A stretch of 64,000 nt of DNA from Limnovirga sp038203525 (lineage in GTDB: Bacteria; Bacteroidota; Bacteroidia; Chitinophagales; Chitinophagaceae), in assembly GCA_038203525.1 (NCBI GenBank), contig JBBRDW010000009.1, positions 11,869 to 75,868 on the forward strand, given 5' to 3'. Numbering within the stretch: the stretch's first letter is position 1; each line of letters starts with the position of its first letter. The notes beneath the pieces are model-generated. The model was not told the DNA's origin. It did no database searches and worked only from the letters and a program-made list of their open reading frames with translations. Positions 52,720-61,566 of the stretch are shown here, piece after piece. A program made the position numbers and the translations under genes.

Positions 52720-53010
52720 CTAATTAAGCTGAACAGATGGCATACGAAAAAGCTGCCCGTCGTATACAAAGAGTTCTTCAATCTGGTAGGTCCAATATTT
52801 ATAAATGGGAGATTTGGCAAGATATTGATCAATCACTGTTTTTGATTCGCCATTAATAGTTATCCAAACCGTTTGCGACTCCATGCTTACCGCATAACTA
52901 TCGATAATATTTTTGTTTATGAGGTAGTTTATATAGGTACGGTGAGCAGGTATGAGAGTCATGAATTGTTCGTCCATCTCAAAGTGAATAATTGCCTGAA
53001 ATTTTTTCAT
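52720..53010 (-). CDS. Hypothetical YciI-like protein
   Basis: A 96-residue single-domain protein of ferredoxin-like fold size. ETDEQFMTLIPAHRTYINYLI-like sequence resembles YciI/muconolactone isomerase-like proteins, but the active-site pattern is not complete. No signal or membrane segment. It starts 38 bases after the mtaB stop region (mtaB ends at 53049, upstream on the minus strand), so the two are probably co-transcribed. Confidence 0.68.
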   Translation of the reverse strand: MKKFQAIIHFEMDEQFMTLIPAHRTYINYLINKNIIDSYAVSMESQTVWITINGESKTVIDQYLAKSPIYKYWTYQIEELFVYDGQLFRMPSVQLN

Positions 53011-53048
53011 AGCTGTTAGATTTTTGATTTTAACGGCAGCTATCGTTT

Positions 53049-54335
53049 TTATTTAATAGTCCAGTCAACAACGTGGTTAGCCCATTCGGTGCGGTAAGGT
53101 GTAACAATGCGTATATAGTTATCTGTATAACCTTCCATCATATTATTTTTTTCAAAACCTTCAAAGAGTACTTTACGTGTTTGTCCGCTGTGCTGGCTGG
53201 CAAAGGCCTGCATTTTCATATAGCTCAAATTACGCAAAATCTTGTTTCGTTCGTGGCGAATATTTACAGGAACTATTGGTTTTATTTCCAGTGCTTTTGT
53301 GTTATCTCTTTCGGAGTAAGTAAATACATGCAAATAGGAAACGTCCAGGTTGTGTAAAAATTCGAAAGTCTCTTTAAAATCATCTTCTGTTTCGCCGGGA
53401 AAGCCAACGATAACATCTACACCGATGGCGCAATGTGGCATTAGCGTTTTAATGAGTTTTACCCGCTCTGCATATAGTTCTATTTTATACCTCCGGCGCA
53501 TTAAGCCCAATATTTTGTCGCTGCCACTTTGCAGCGGAATATGAAAATGCGGCATAAATTTATCGCTGTTGGCTACAAAAGCAATTATTTCGTTTGTAAG
53601 TAAATTGGGTTCAATGGAAGATATGCGGTAGCGCTGAATACCATCCACTTTATCAAGCTCTTTTACCAGATCGAAGAAGTTTTCTTCCCTCATCTGCAGC
53701 GTATCTGTGTTGGTAACCTTGCTGCTGAAATCTCCTAAATTTACGCCGGTTAATACGATTTCTTTTATTCCCGATGCAGCCAGTTCTTTTGCATTCTTTA
53801 GTACATTTTCAACTTTATCGCTGCGGCTTTTACCACGTGCCATAGGAATGGTGCAGAACGAACAATTGTAGTTGCAGCCATCCTGCACTTTTAAGAAAGA
53901 ACGGGTTCTGTCGCCCAATGAAAAAGACGCATTAAACCCATTAACTTCCTCTATATCGCAGCTCGATATTTTTGCAGAATCGCCTTTGGTAAGTTCTTTT
54001 AAATGTACGCTGAGATTGAATTTTTCTGCTGCGCCAAGTACAAGATCTACACCTGGTATTGCTGCAATTTCTTTTGGCTTTAGCTGCGCATAACAACCGG
54101 TAATAACCACCAAACTTTCAGGAGACTTTCTTTGAATACGGCGTACCAAATACCGGCATTCTTTGTTAGCATTTTCGGTGACAGAACAGGTGTTTATTAC
54201 ATACACATCGGCAAGGTCTTCAAATTCTTTTTTTTCAAAACCATCCTGTTCCAGCATGCGGCTTAGTGCAGATGTTTCTGAAAAGTTGAGTTTGCAACCT
54301 AGTGTGTGAAATGCTACGGAACGCCTCTTAACCAT
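53049..54335 (-). CDS. mtaB: tRNA t6A37 methylthiotransferase
   Basis: A 428-residue radical SAM enzyme of MtaB type. TLGCKLNFSETSAL with C14, then C50 (NTCSVTENANKEC) and C81 are the auxiliary-cluster ligands; C154-N-Y-N-C158-S-F-C161 is the radical SAM site, followed by the TRAM region. NTCSVTENA and GCKLN separate it from RimO. It turns t6A37 of tRNA into ms2t6A. TATCTTTG at 54343-54350 on the minus strand ends seven bases before the ATG, so the transcript has almost no leader. Confidence 0.95.
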   Translation of the reverse strand: MVKRRSVAFHTLGCKLNFSETSALSRMLEQDGFEKKEFEDLADVYVINTCSVTENANKECRYLVRRIQRKSPESLVVITGCYAQLKPKEIAAIPGVDLVLGAAEKFNLSVHLKELTKGDSAKISSCDIEEVNGFNASFSLGDRTRSFLKVQDGCNYNCSFCTIPMARGKSRSDKVENVLKNAKELAASGIKEIVLTGVNLGDFSSKVTNTDTLQMREENFFDLVKELDKVDGIQRYRISSIEPNLLTNEIIAFVANSDKFMPHFHIPLQSGSDKILGLMRRRYKIELYAERVKLIKTLMPHCAIGVDVIVGFPGETEDDFKETFEFLHNLDVSYLHVFTYSERDNTKALEIKPIVPVNIRHERNKILRNLSYMKMQAFASQHSGQTRKVLFEGFEKNNMMEGYTDNYIRIVTPYRTEWANHVVDWTIK

Positions 54336-54342
54336 AAGGCTG

Positions 54343-54350
54343 CAAAGATA
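54343..54350 (-). promoter_or_regulatory. -7 box of mtaB
   Basis: TATCTTTG on the minus strand fits TAnnTTTG, seven bases before the start codon. Confidence 0.5.
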
Positions 54351-54439
54351 AGGTTAGAATGTAGTTTAGGGTTTGTTGTTTACAGTTTGTAATTTTTGGG
54401 AAGGCTTACTATTCAATGCACGCAAATTTTACAATGTGA

Positions 54440-54634
54440 TTTTTTGGAGCCGGGCTTTGGAAATACTATTAATCGTTCCTTGCGTCGCACACTTGTACAT
54501 TATATCGCATTTGAACATTGGAATAAACGCTGTCTAAAAAAAGTTAGGCCTCAGCTCAATAGTACCACTTACGATGAACGGATTGCGACGCAACAAAGAT
54601 GCTACGAAGAACCAATGCTGGTATCAAAAAAAAT
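54440..54634. repeat. Extragenic repeat, L half plus variant R half
   Basis: L: T-run, GGAGCCGGGC, core TTGCGTCGCACACTTGTAC at 54480-54498. R: GATGAACGGATTGCGACGCAA at 54573-54593, the inverse of the 346 and 58564 variant, then AAAGATGC and GCTGGTATCAAAAAAAA. The gap 54336-54696 contains this and the rplL terminator. Confidence 0.85.
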
Positions 54635-54641
54635 AATGTAT

Positions 54642-54677
54642 AAAAAAAGGCTGTCACAATAAATTGCAACAGCCTTT
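54642..54677 (-). terminator. Terminator of the rplKAJL unit
   Basis: Stem AAAGGCTGT/ACAGCCTTT with a 14-base loop and an A-run on the plus strand (U-run for the minus transcript). It marks the end of the ribosomal unit, before any rpoB. Confidence 0.85.
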
Positions 54678-54696
54678 CTATTTTAAAAAAGTTGTA

Positions 54697-55074
54697 TTAT
54701 TTTACTTCAACTTCAGCGCCTGCATCTTTCAGTTTACCTGCAACTTCATCAGCTTCAGCTTTAGAAACGCCTTCTTTTACGGCTTTTGGTGCGCCATCAA
54801 CAAGGTCTTTGGCTTCTTTCAAACCTAAACCAGTTAATTCTTTAACGATCTTAACAACGTTCAATTTGCTTGGACCTGCTGCAACCAAAACTACATCAAA
54901 TGCTGTTTTTTCTTCTACCACTGCTGCGCCACCATCGCCTGCACCAGAAGCTGCTACTACAGTTGCTGCTGCTGGTTCAATACCGTACTCAGATTTAAGG
55001 AAATCTGCCAATTCCTGTACTTCTTTTACTGTTAAGCCTACTAATTGTTCAGCTAATACTTTTACGTCTGCCAT
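54697..55074 (-). CDS. rplL: 50S ribosomal protein L7/L12
   Basis: A 125-residue protein. N-terminal dimerisation helices (MADVKVLAEQLVGLTVKEVQ), an Ala/Gly hinge (AAATVVAASGAGDGGAAVV) and the C-terminal domain with KLNVVKIVKELTGLGLKEAK and VDGAPKAVKEGVSKAEA. It forms the stalk that recruits translational GTPases. Last gene of the unit, followed by a terminator. Confidence 0.98.
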   Translation of the reverse strand: MADVKVLAEQLVGLTVKEVQELADFLKSEYGIEPAAATVVAASGAGDGGAAVVEEKTAFDVVLVAAGPSKLNVVKIVKELTGLGLKEAKDLVDGAPKAVKEGVSKAEADEVAGKLKDAGAEVEVK

Positions 55075-55188
55075 AATATTTAAATTTTTGCCGCCTTCAT
55101 TGCATTTTTTGCGCTCCGGCGGTGGTTTAAAAAAATTTGCCTTTATTAACCCTCAGGCCTGGGTGTTATTTTAAGCTATGCTTTTAAA

Positions 55189-55716
55189 TTATTCAGCTGG
55201 TGCAGCTTCTGTTGTGCCGGCTGCCTGTTTTTCGTGGTGGTGCAACAAGGCAGCCAGTACACGTTTTGCAGGCGATTGCAATAAGCCAATTACCTCGCCA
55301 ATCAGTTCATTCTTTGTTCTTATTTGTGTAAGAGCCTTAAGATTTTTATCTCCTGTATAAATATCTCCATTTATAAATGCAGCTTTTAATTCTGGTTTCT
55401 CTCCATTTAAAGATTTACGGAAAGAAGTTAAAATTAGCGCTGGTTCTTTTGGGTTTTCAGAGAACATTAATGCCGTAACATTATTCAATGATTCGTAAAC
55501 ACCGGTATACTTTTCAGCATCAATGGACTCCAGCGCTTTACGTATCAAAGTGTTTTTTGCCACTTTCATTTCTACTTCTTTAGCGAAGCATGCACGGCGT
55601 AATTTACCTATTTGTGCAACGGTAAGAGATTCTGTATTGGTAACATAGAAGTTCGAATATTGAGAGAATTTCCCTTTGAGAACTTCTATAACTTCATTTT
55701 TTTGATCTTTTGTCAT
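55189..55716 (-). CDS. rplJ: 50S ribosomal protein L10
   Basis: A 175-residue protein starting MTKDQKNEVIEVLKGKFSQY, with the conserved LRRACFAKEVEMKVAKNTLIRKAL rRNA-binding part. The C-terminal tail holds the L7/L12 binding helix. It is 47 bases after rplA and 114 bases before rplL. The latter gap could hold attenuation, but I see no clear structure. Confidence 0.97.
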   Translation of the reverse strand: MTKDQKNEVIEVLKGKFSQYSNFYVTNTESLTVAQIGKLRRACFAKEVEMKVAKNTLIRKALESIDAEKYTGVYESLNNVTALMFSENPKEPALILTSFRKSLNGEKPELKAAFINGDIYTGDKNLKALTQIRTKNELIGEVIGLLQSPAKRVLAALLHHHEKQAAGTTEAAPAE

Positions 55717-55763
55717 GACCTTTATTTTATAGTAATACTTAGAATAAATTAATATCCGGGGTA

Positions 55764-56459
55764 TTAGTTTTGTAATGATTTTGTTTCAATGATAATACCA
55801 GGGCTCATAGTGCTGGCCATGCTTACACCTTTAAGGTAAGTACCTTTAGCTGCCGAAGGCTTAAGTTTTAGGATGGCATTAATAAGCTCGTGGCAGTTAT
55901 CGGCAATCTTTTCGGGTGCAAAGGAAATGCGACCTATAGAAGCATGAACAATACCTGTTTTATCAACTTTGAAAGCGATCTTACCGCCTTTAACCTCGTT
56001 TACAGCTTCTGCTACATTATTGGTAACAGTTCCTGTTTTTGGGTTCGGCATCAGGTTACGCGGACCAAGAATTTTACCCAATTTACCAATCTTGGGCATA
56101 ACAGAAGGTGTTGCTACAATAACATCCACATCTGTCCAGCCAGATTCTATTTTTCCAATAAACTCATCAAGGCCAACAAAATCTGCACCGGCTGCTTTAG
56201 CTTCTGCTTCTTTATCCGGAGGGCAAAGAACCAATACACGCTTGGTTTTACCTGTTCCGTGGGGCAGGGTTACTGTACCGCGAACCTGCTGGTCTGCTTT
56301 TTTAGGATCTACACCTAAACGAATATGGAGATCAACTGAAGAATCAAATTTGGTGGTATTGATGGTCTTCACCAAAGAGGAGGCTTCCTTTAACGTATAA
56401 ACTTTGTTTTTATCGATTTTCGCTTCTGCTACTTTTCTGTTTTTTGTAATTTTTGACAT
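55764..56459 (-). CDS. rplA: 50S ribosomal protein L1
   Basis: A 231-residue protein. FDSSVDLHIRLGVDPKKADQQVRGTV and LGPRNLMPNPKTGTV are the L1 signatures. L1 forms the E-site side stalk and can repress its own mRNA. It starts 23 bases after rplK. Confidence 0.98.
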   Translation of the reverse strand: MSKITKNRKVAEAKIDKNKVYTLKEASSLVKTINTTKFDSSVDLHIRLGVDPKKADQQVRGTVTLPHGTGKTKRVLVLCPPDKEAEAKAAGADFVGLDEFIGKIESGWTDVDVIVATPSVMPKIGKLGKILGPRNLMPNPKTGTVTNNVAEAVNEVKGGKIAFKVDKTGIVHASIGRISFAPEKIADNCHELINAILKLKPSAAKGTYLKGVSMASTMSPGIIIETKSLQN

Positions 56460-56482
56460 TGCTAAAATTTTTGAGGATTAAA

Positions 56483-56926
56483 TTAATTTTCCCATGGAGC
56501 AGCGCCTTCAATAGTTAAGCCCAAACTGCGTGCAGTTCCGGCAACCATCTTCATAGCACTTTCAATGGTAAAGCAGTTAAGATCAGGCATTTTGTCTTTG
56601 GCGATTTCTTCAATGCTTGCCCAGTTTACTTTGCCAACCTTAGCGCGGTTACTTTCTTTAGAACCTTTTTGAATTTTAGCAGCTTCCATCAACTGGATAG
56701 CGGCAGGAGCAGTTTTAATAACAAAGTCGAACGACTTATCAGTGTAAACAGTAATTAAAACAGGAACAATTTTTCCTAATTTATCCTGGGTTCTTGCATT
56801 AAACTGTTTGCAGAACTCCATAATGTTTACACCCTTACTACCGAGGGCTGGACCCACCGGAGGTGCAGGATTGGCTTGACCGCCTTTTACCTGCAACTTT
56901 ACGTAGCCTGAGATTTCCTTAGCCAT
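56483..56926 (-). CDS. rplK: 50S ribosomal protein L11
   Basis: A 147-residue protein with the L11 N-terminal VKLQVKGGQANPAPPVGPALGSKGVNIMEFC and C-terminal RSLGLTIEG motifs. It binds the GTPase-associated 23S RNA. It is the first gene of rplKAJL, but no nusG or secE lies upstream. A TACTTTCG box on the minus strand (57015-57022) is the probable promoter, about 90 bases before the start. Confidence 0.98.
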   Translation of the reverse strand: MAKEISGYVKLQVKGGQANPAPPVGPALGSKGVNIMEFCKQFNARTQDKLGKIVPVLITVYTDKSFDFVIKTAPAAIQLMEAAKIQKGSKESNRAKVGKVNWASIEEIAKDKMPDLNCFTIESAMKMVAGTARSLGLTIEGAAPWEN

Positions 56927-57014
56927 GTTTTTTTAATTTTATTGGTGATAACGTCTCGCCTTTGGCCAGACTCCCAAATTCAATTATTCTTATACAAAAG
57001 AACTTTTGGGGGTG

Positions 57015-57022
57015 CGAAAGTA
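57015..57022 (-). promoter_or_regulatory. Probable promoter of rplKAJL
   Basis: TACTTTCG on the minus strand, a TAnnTTcG variant, about 90 bases before rplK. Confidence 0.4.
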
Positions 57023-57058
57023 GTAAAATATTTTAGAATTGCCGTTTTGCAGCGATTT

Positions 57059-57116
57059 ATTTTTTGGGGCGGGGCACGTCTTCAAATGGCATCCCGGTTG
57101 CTTCGCACGCTTTTAC
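57059..57116 (+). repeat. L half-unit of the extragenic repeat (variant)
   Basis: T-run, GGGGCGGGGC, GGCATCCCGG, core TTGCTTCGCACGCTTTTAC at 57098-57116. Confidence 0.75.
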
Positions 57117-57213
57117 ATACCACTATATGGCAACAATTACAAACCTTAAAACTAAATATGAAGGGCTAATTGTCAATTTTGTCATGTGTATTTTATAAAG
57201 TGTTAAACCATAG

Positions 57214-58482
57214 TTACCGGCCCGCTGGTTCATTCATCGTAATACAATGCATTCCGCCGCCGCCATAGTTGATAGCCAGTGCATCTATAGCAATTATTTT
57301 TTTACCGGGAAAAGCGTACTGTAATATTTGCCGTGCTTCTTCGTCACGTTTTTTTATTTTTTGAGACAAACCTTTTTTCCAGTATTTACCAACGAGCAAT
57401 GCATCGTTGGCCACAAGAAAATTAAGATAGCTCGCCGCGGCTACACAATCAACAGCACCATCGGGGAAACTTAATCCGGCAGTAGTTTGTAAATCTTTTA
57501 ATTGTGCATAAACACTATCGCCAGGCTCAAGTTTTGTAGTAACAGGGTAGGGCATTGGCATACGGATAATATTAAAATGCCTACCATTCTGATCGGTTGC
57601 ATTTCTTAAAATTTCAAAATTGATATCCATCCTGCTACCAGTCTGTTTTTCCATATCGCTTTTGCGTTCCTGCTGGCTAACCTCAGCAAGCAAAAGGGTG
57701 CTGTCGTTTACAAAACGGGCAAACTCATCTACGTGCCCGCCGGTTGTAAGCATGGTGTAATATTTTTTACCACCTGGCCCTTCAATTGGTGGATAAAAAC
57801 TTTGATCATCATCTCTTACGCCCTGTTTAAGCCAAATTATTTTTGATACGCCAAGCAGCCGTTTGTATTCAGGCTCCATTTCCTCCAGCGTTAAACCAGG
57901 GTTACGTTGTTTTTCTACTGCTTCAACCAACAAGAGGGTACCTTTTCCATTCACTTCCCGGTCGCCACCTTCTGAAACAATATTTGTTGAAATTACTGGG
58001 ATATTATAATAGGCGGCAATATGTTCATCCAGTTTTTCATCGAGCCGGGCGGCTCCATCGGCCGTATCATTATATCCCCAGTCGTTAAAGTTAAAATCTG
58101 CAATTGCTTTTTCACCTTTGTTATTGGTAACAAATACCGGCCCCATATCCCTTGCCCAAAATTCCTGGTAAGCAAATTTTAGCACAGAAACAATACCGTC
58201 TTTTAAAAGTGGAGCAGGTAGCATGTTTCGTACCAGCTGTTCAATACTATCATTTATTACTATCAGTTTTATGTTTACAAAAGGGGTTAATGCTTTTATC
58301 ATCTCCGCAGTAACAGCGGCAGTTGGAAAGTCTTTTTTATGAATGATTTGCGGATAGAGCATCCAAACTGCCTGCGTTGGTTCATATTCAGCATGTTGTC
58401 GGAAGCCTCCTGTTGTTTGCGCCTGCGTTAATAAAGGCAACAACAATATAATAAACGGCAGGCAAATAAGGTCTTTTCTCAT
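57214..58482 (-). CDS. Secreted agmatine/peptidylarginine deiminase-family enzyme
   Basis: A 422-residue protein with a signal peptide (MRKDLICLPFIILLLPLLTQAQ). Guanidino-group-modifying fold with WARDMGPVFV, EGGDREVNGKGT, GHVDEFARF and the catalytic C413 in GGGGMHCITM. The family (PAD_porph) hydrolyses agmatine or peptidyl-arginine, releasing ammonia. The signal peptide favours a periplasmic or extracellular substrate. There is no T9SS tail, unlike Porphyromonas PAD. Start 58482 is chosen over 58500 since the signal begins there. Confidence 0.9.
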   Translation of the reverse strand: MRKDLICLPFIILLLPLLTQAQTTGGFRQHAEYEPTQAVWMLYPQIIHKKDFPTAAVTAEMIKALTPFVNIKLIVINDSIEQLVRNMLPAPLLKDGIVSVLKFAYQEFWARDMGPVFVTNNKGEKAIADFNFNDWGYNDTADGAARLDEKLDEHIAAYYNIPVISTNIVSEGGDREVNGKGTLLLVEAVEKQRNPGLTLEEMEPEYKRLLGVSKIIWLKQGVRDDDQSFYPPIEGPGGKKYYTMLTTGGHVDEFARFVNDSTLLLAEVSQQERKSDMEKQTGSRMDINFEILRNATDQNGRHFNIIRMPMPYPVTTKLEPGDSVYAQLKDLQTTAGLSFPDGAVDCVAAASYLNFLVANDALLVGKYWKKGLSQKIKKRDEEARQILQYAFPGKKIIAIDALAINYGGGGMHCITMNEPAGR

Positions 58483-58528
58483 CGTATTAATTTTCAACAA
58501 GTTTATTCAATTTTTTTTAAGCGTAATA

Positions 58529-58592
58529 TTTTTTATACCGGCTAATTTTTTCATAGCATCATCCTTGCGTCGCAATCCGTTCATCTTTTGTA
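58529..58592 (+). repeat. L half-unit of the extragenic repeat (variant)
   Basis: T-run, TATACCGGC, GCATCATCC, then TTGCGTCGCAATCCGTTCATC, almost the same as the copy at 305. The remaining gap to 58948 (about 350 bases) shows nothing I can support. Confidence 0.8.
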
Positions 58593-58948
58593 CAAAAAGC
58601 AGCTTTGGCGTTCACAGGTCGGCACCTCCGTTTTCTTTATAAATTAATTGAAAATAATAAATATTCACGATTTAAATTACGGGGTAGCATTAAACCTTAG
58701 CGTGCTTGCCTTGTCCAAATTTTTTTAAAACCGAGTTTATTTTACAATAAATAATAGCCGGCACAAGTGTAGATTCGGTATGGTTAGGTTTTCAATTTCG
58801 TAAAACACACCTATGTAGCATTTTTAACAGCGCGTTTTCTCTTCTGCTGATTATTTTATTTCAATTCAATGTAATCTCCTGAATAATGTGTTGAGCACTA
58901 TTAGCAGATACTCTATTGAGTAATTCTTAATAATAAAAAAATATAACC

Positions 58949-59848
58949 ATGAAAAAGTATGTTCTTTCTTACAGGCTATTGCCTGCCATTGCAATTGTGT
59001 TTTTTGTGTTTCAATCCTGTCAAAAGTCGAAGGTCCCGGTAGCCCAGGCTGCAACAGTAACGCAGCAGGCACAACTGTTGGCGGCTACCAATGTTATTTA
59101 TGCTGCCGGTGTAAGTGATAATGAAAGCCTGAACGATTTAATGGCGTCAGCAGAATCTGCTGATTCTGCAGCTCCCTGTGCTGTAATTACTTTTACGCCG
59201 TCGAGAACTGTTTATCCACACCAGAAAACAGTAGATTTTGGAACAGGCTGTACAGGGCCGGATGGGCGTACAAGGAGGGGTAAAAAGATCGTAACAGTGT
59301 TTGTTGATTCAAAAACAGCGACTGCGGGTGCTGAACTTTCTGAAGTTACTTTTGAAAACTACTATGTTGACACGATTAATATTACAGGTGTTGTAAAAAG
59401 CTATTTGGTTGCCACCACAACTCCCGGGCCAAGGGTTATAAAAATAGTATCTGAAAAGTCTATTTTTTCGCCAAATGGCAGTAAGAATGTAATTACCGGA
59501 ACACATGAAATTACTCAGATTGAAGGCGGTACAACTGCAACAAGAGCAGATGATGTTTTTCAAATTACCGGTCATGCAGAAGGCACTGAAACTTTAGCAG
59601 GTACTACTATTTTCAACTGGACATCCGATGTAGATGAAGACAACAAAGTAATAAAGCCTGTGGCTTGCGATTACAGAACAAAAGGTGGATTAAAAATTAG
59701 TATAGATTTGCTTCAGGGTGGTGATGCAATGTTTACCGAGTACCTTGATTACGGTGATGGAAGTTGTGATAATATGGCTACACTTTCCATAAATGGTGGT
59801 ATACCTCAGGCAATAACGCTGCCATTATATTTTTGGCCTCTGGGTTAA
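58949..59848 (+). CDS. Hypothetical lipoprotein
   Basis: A 299-residue protein. The signal ends in the lipobox VFQSC. A Gln/Ala/Thr-rich linker leads into a beta-rich body with conserved-looking segments ITFTPSRTVYPHQKTVDFGTGC and GCTGPDGRTRRGKKIV, and a tail with YLDYGDGSCDNMATLSINGG. The type resembles Bacteroidota surface lipoproteins of unknown role. No catalytic motif seen. The nearest downstream feature is an R half, then a terminator. Confidence 0.75.
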   Translation: MKKYVLSYRLLPAIAIVFFVFQSCQKSKVPVAQAATVTQQAQLLAATNVIYAAGVSDNESLNDLMASAESADSAAPCAVITFTPSRTVYPHQKTVDFGTGCTGPDGRTRRGKKIVTVFVDSKTATAGAELSEVTFENYYVDTINITGVVKSYLVATTTPGPRVIKIVSEKSIFSPNGSKNVITGTHEITQIEGGTTATRADDVFQITGHAEGTETLAGTTIFNWTSDVDEDNKVIKPVACDYRTKGGLKISIDLLQGGDAMFTEYLDYGDGSCDNMATLSINGGIPQAITLPLYFWPLG

Positions 59849-59935
59849 TAGTATAAAACTCCATATCGATTTATTTGCGATTGACAGGTTTAAATTTAGA
59901 GAGGTTTTCTGGAATATGCCGCCTATTGATATTGA

Positions 59936-60000
59936 GTACAAGAGTGCGACGCAACAAATGCTTAATAGCAGCAATGCAGCTGGGTACATAAATAAAAAAA
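59936..60000 (-). repeat. R half-unit of the extragenic repeat
   Basis: GTACAAGAGTGCGACGCAAC, AAATGC, then the outer end AGCTGGGTACATAAATAAA. Confidence 0.85.
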
Positions 60001-60030
60001 TGCAATTTTATTGCTTATTAATTTTAATGT

Positions 60031-60068
60031 AAAAGCCATACGGGTTAAAACTGTATGGCTTTTATTTA
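60031..60068 (+). terminator. Terminator before tRNA-Thr
   Basis: 11-bp perfect stem AAAAGCCATAC/GTATGGCTTTT with an 11-base loop, then a T-rich stretch. It can work in either direction. Confidence 0.8.
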
Positions 60069-60090
60069 TTTGTTATTTTTGAACTGAGCA

Positions 60091-60163
60091 GCCAGCTTAG
60101 CTCAGTTGGCAGAGCAGTACATTCGTAATGTGAAGGTCGTCAGTTCGATTCTGATAGCTGGCT
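60091..60163 (+). tRNA. tRNA-Thr (CGT anticodon)
   Basis: 73 bases, complete cloverleaf. Acceptor GCCAGCT/AGCTGGC with discriminator T; D-arm GCTC/GAGC; anticodon loop TTCGTAA (CGT, reading ACG); T-arm GTCAG/CTGAT around TTCGATT. No CCA is encoded. The anticodon stem has one G-A and one T-G position. The gene faces mqnE, with a 34-base gap. Confidence 0.96.
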
Positions 60164-60197
60164 CTAAAAACCTGCGGTTTTGCAAAAGGCTGCGGGT

Positions 60198-61376
60198 TTA
60201 ATTATACAGTGGGTTTATCTGCATTTCTGCAACATCTGTATTTGTGTAATTTTTTATTTCATTATAGAGTGTGTCTCTTTCTACCGGCTCTCTTTTAACC
60301 TGTTTTATCAATGAAACCAGCTGCGTGGTGGAAAGTGAAGGCGTTTGTTCTTCGCTGCCGGCCATGGAATAAATTTTTGTAGTGTCGTCAATTGTACCGT
60401 CGAGATCATTTACACCAAAACTTAAAGTGAGTTGCGCATTTTGACGGCCCAGCATGGGCCAGTATGCTTTCAGGTGTGGAAAATTATCCATATACAAACG
60501 AGCAACGGCATAGAGGCGCATATCTTCTGTTGTGGTGCTTTCGGGGATATGGCTCATATCGTTATCTTTATTGCGGAATTTTAGCGGAATGAAAGTATTA
60601 AAGCCGCCTGTTTCATCCTGCAATTGGCGTAATCTTTCCATATGATCAATACGGTGTTCATATTTTTCTATGTGACCATATAGCATAGTTGCATTGCTGT
60701 GCATACCCATTTTGTGGGCGGTACGGTGAATGTTGAGCCAGCCATCTGCATCTACTTTATCTGCACATATTTTTTCGCGTATTTCGGGGTGAAATATTTC
60801 TGCACCACCGCCGGGAATAGAGTCCAGGCCAGCATCGTGTAAAAATTTCATACCTTCTTCCACTGAAACTTTTGCTTTACGAAACATATAATCAAACTCC
60901 ACTGCTGTGAATGCTTTTATGTGCAAACCGGGCCGGTGTTCTTTTATTTTTCGCATGAGTTCAGCAAAAAAATCAAGATTCATTTTTGGATGTACGCCGC
61001 CAACAATATGTACTTCAGTAACGGGTTTGCCATCATATTTTTTAACCAGATGCAGCATTTGGTCTATGCTAAGTTCCCAGCCCTCTTCGCGGTTGGCGTA
61101 CAGGCGTGAGTAAGCACAAAACGCACAACTGAATACGCAGACATTTGTAGGTTCAATATGAAAATTTCGGTTGAAATAGGTTTTATTTCCATGCATTTGC
61201 TCACGCACCCAGTTGGCCAAAGCTCCCAGGTACCCAACAGAACCTTTTTCAAACAATAATATGCCTTCATTGAAATTAATACGTTCGCGGGCCAGTACTT
61301 TTTCTCCAATGCGCTTCATATCAGCATCTGTTGCTGAATTTACTAGGGCAGCTATGCCAGTATCTGTTGTTTCCAT
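60198..61376 (-). CDS. mqnE: Aminodeoxyfutalosine synthase
   Basis: A 392-residue radical SAM enzyme. Cluster ligands C80, C84, C87 (CVFSCAFC), the SIPGGGAEIFHPEIREKIC stretch near residue 190, and the MqnE-specific C-terminal part. It makes aminodeoxyfutalosine from the chorismate-derived enolpyruvyl-benzoate in the futalosine route to menaquinone. Other mqn genes are not adjacent. A TAACTTTG box (61393-61400, minus strand) sits 16 bases upstream of the ATG. Confidence 0.94.
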   Translation of the reverse strand: METTDTGIAALVNSATDADMKRIGEKVLARERINFNEGILLFEKGSVGYLGALANWVREQMHGNKTYFNRNFHIEPTNVCVFSCAFCAYSRLYANREEGWELSIDQMLHLVKKYDGKPVTEVHIVGGVHPKMNLDFFAELMRKIKEHRPGLHIKAFTAVEFDYMFRKAKVSVEEGMKFLHDAGLDSIPGGGAEIFHPEIREKICADKVDADGWLNIHRTAHKMGMHSNATMLYGHIEKYEHRIDHMERLRQLQDETGGFNTFIPLKFRNKDNDMSHIPESTTTEDMRLYAVARLYMDNFPHLKAYWPMLGRQNAQLTLSFGVNDLDGTIDDTTKIYSMAGSEEQTPSLSTTQLVSLIKQVKREPVERDTLYNEIKNYTNTDVAEMQINPLYN

Positions 61377-61392
61377 AAACTATAATGAACGG

Positions 61393-61400
61393 CAAAGTTA
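61393..61400 (-). promoter_or_regulatory. -7 box of mqnE
   Basis: TAACTTTG on the minus strand fits TAnnTTTG. Confidence 0.45.
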
Positions 61401-61566
61401 TTGCCGTAGTTAGTAACAAAAAATAAAAGGATTGTGTTCGGGGGGTAAGTATAGTTTTATACAACAAGAAAAAATTATGAACGGGATTTTTATGTTTCAC
61501 CCGCAACAGAAGAAAAGTACAATATTTGCTGCCAATACTCAAATGTTGAACCCACTATCGTCCATT

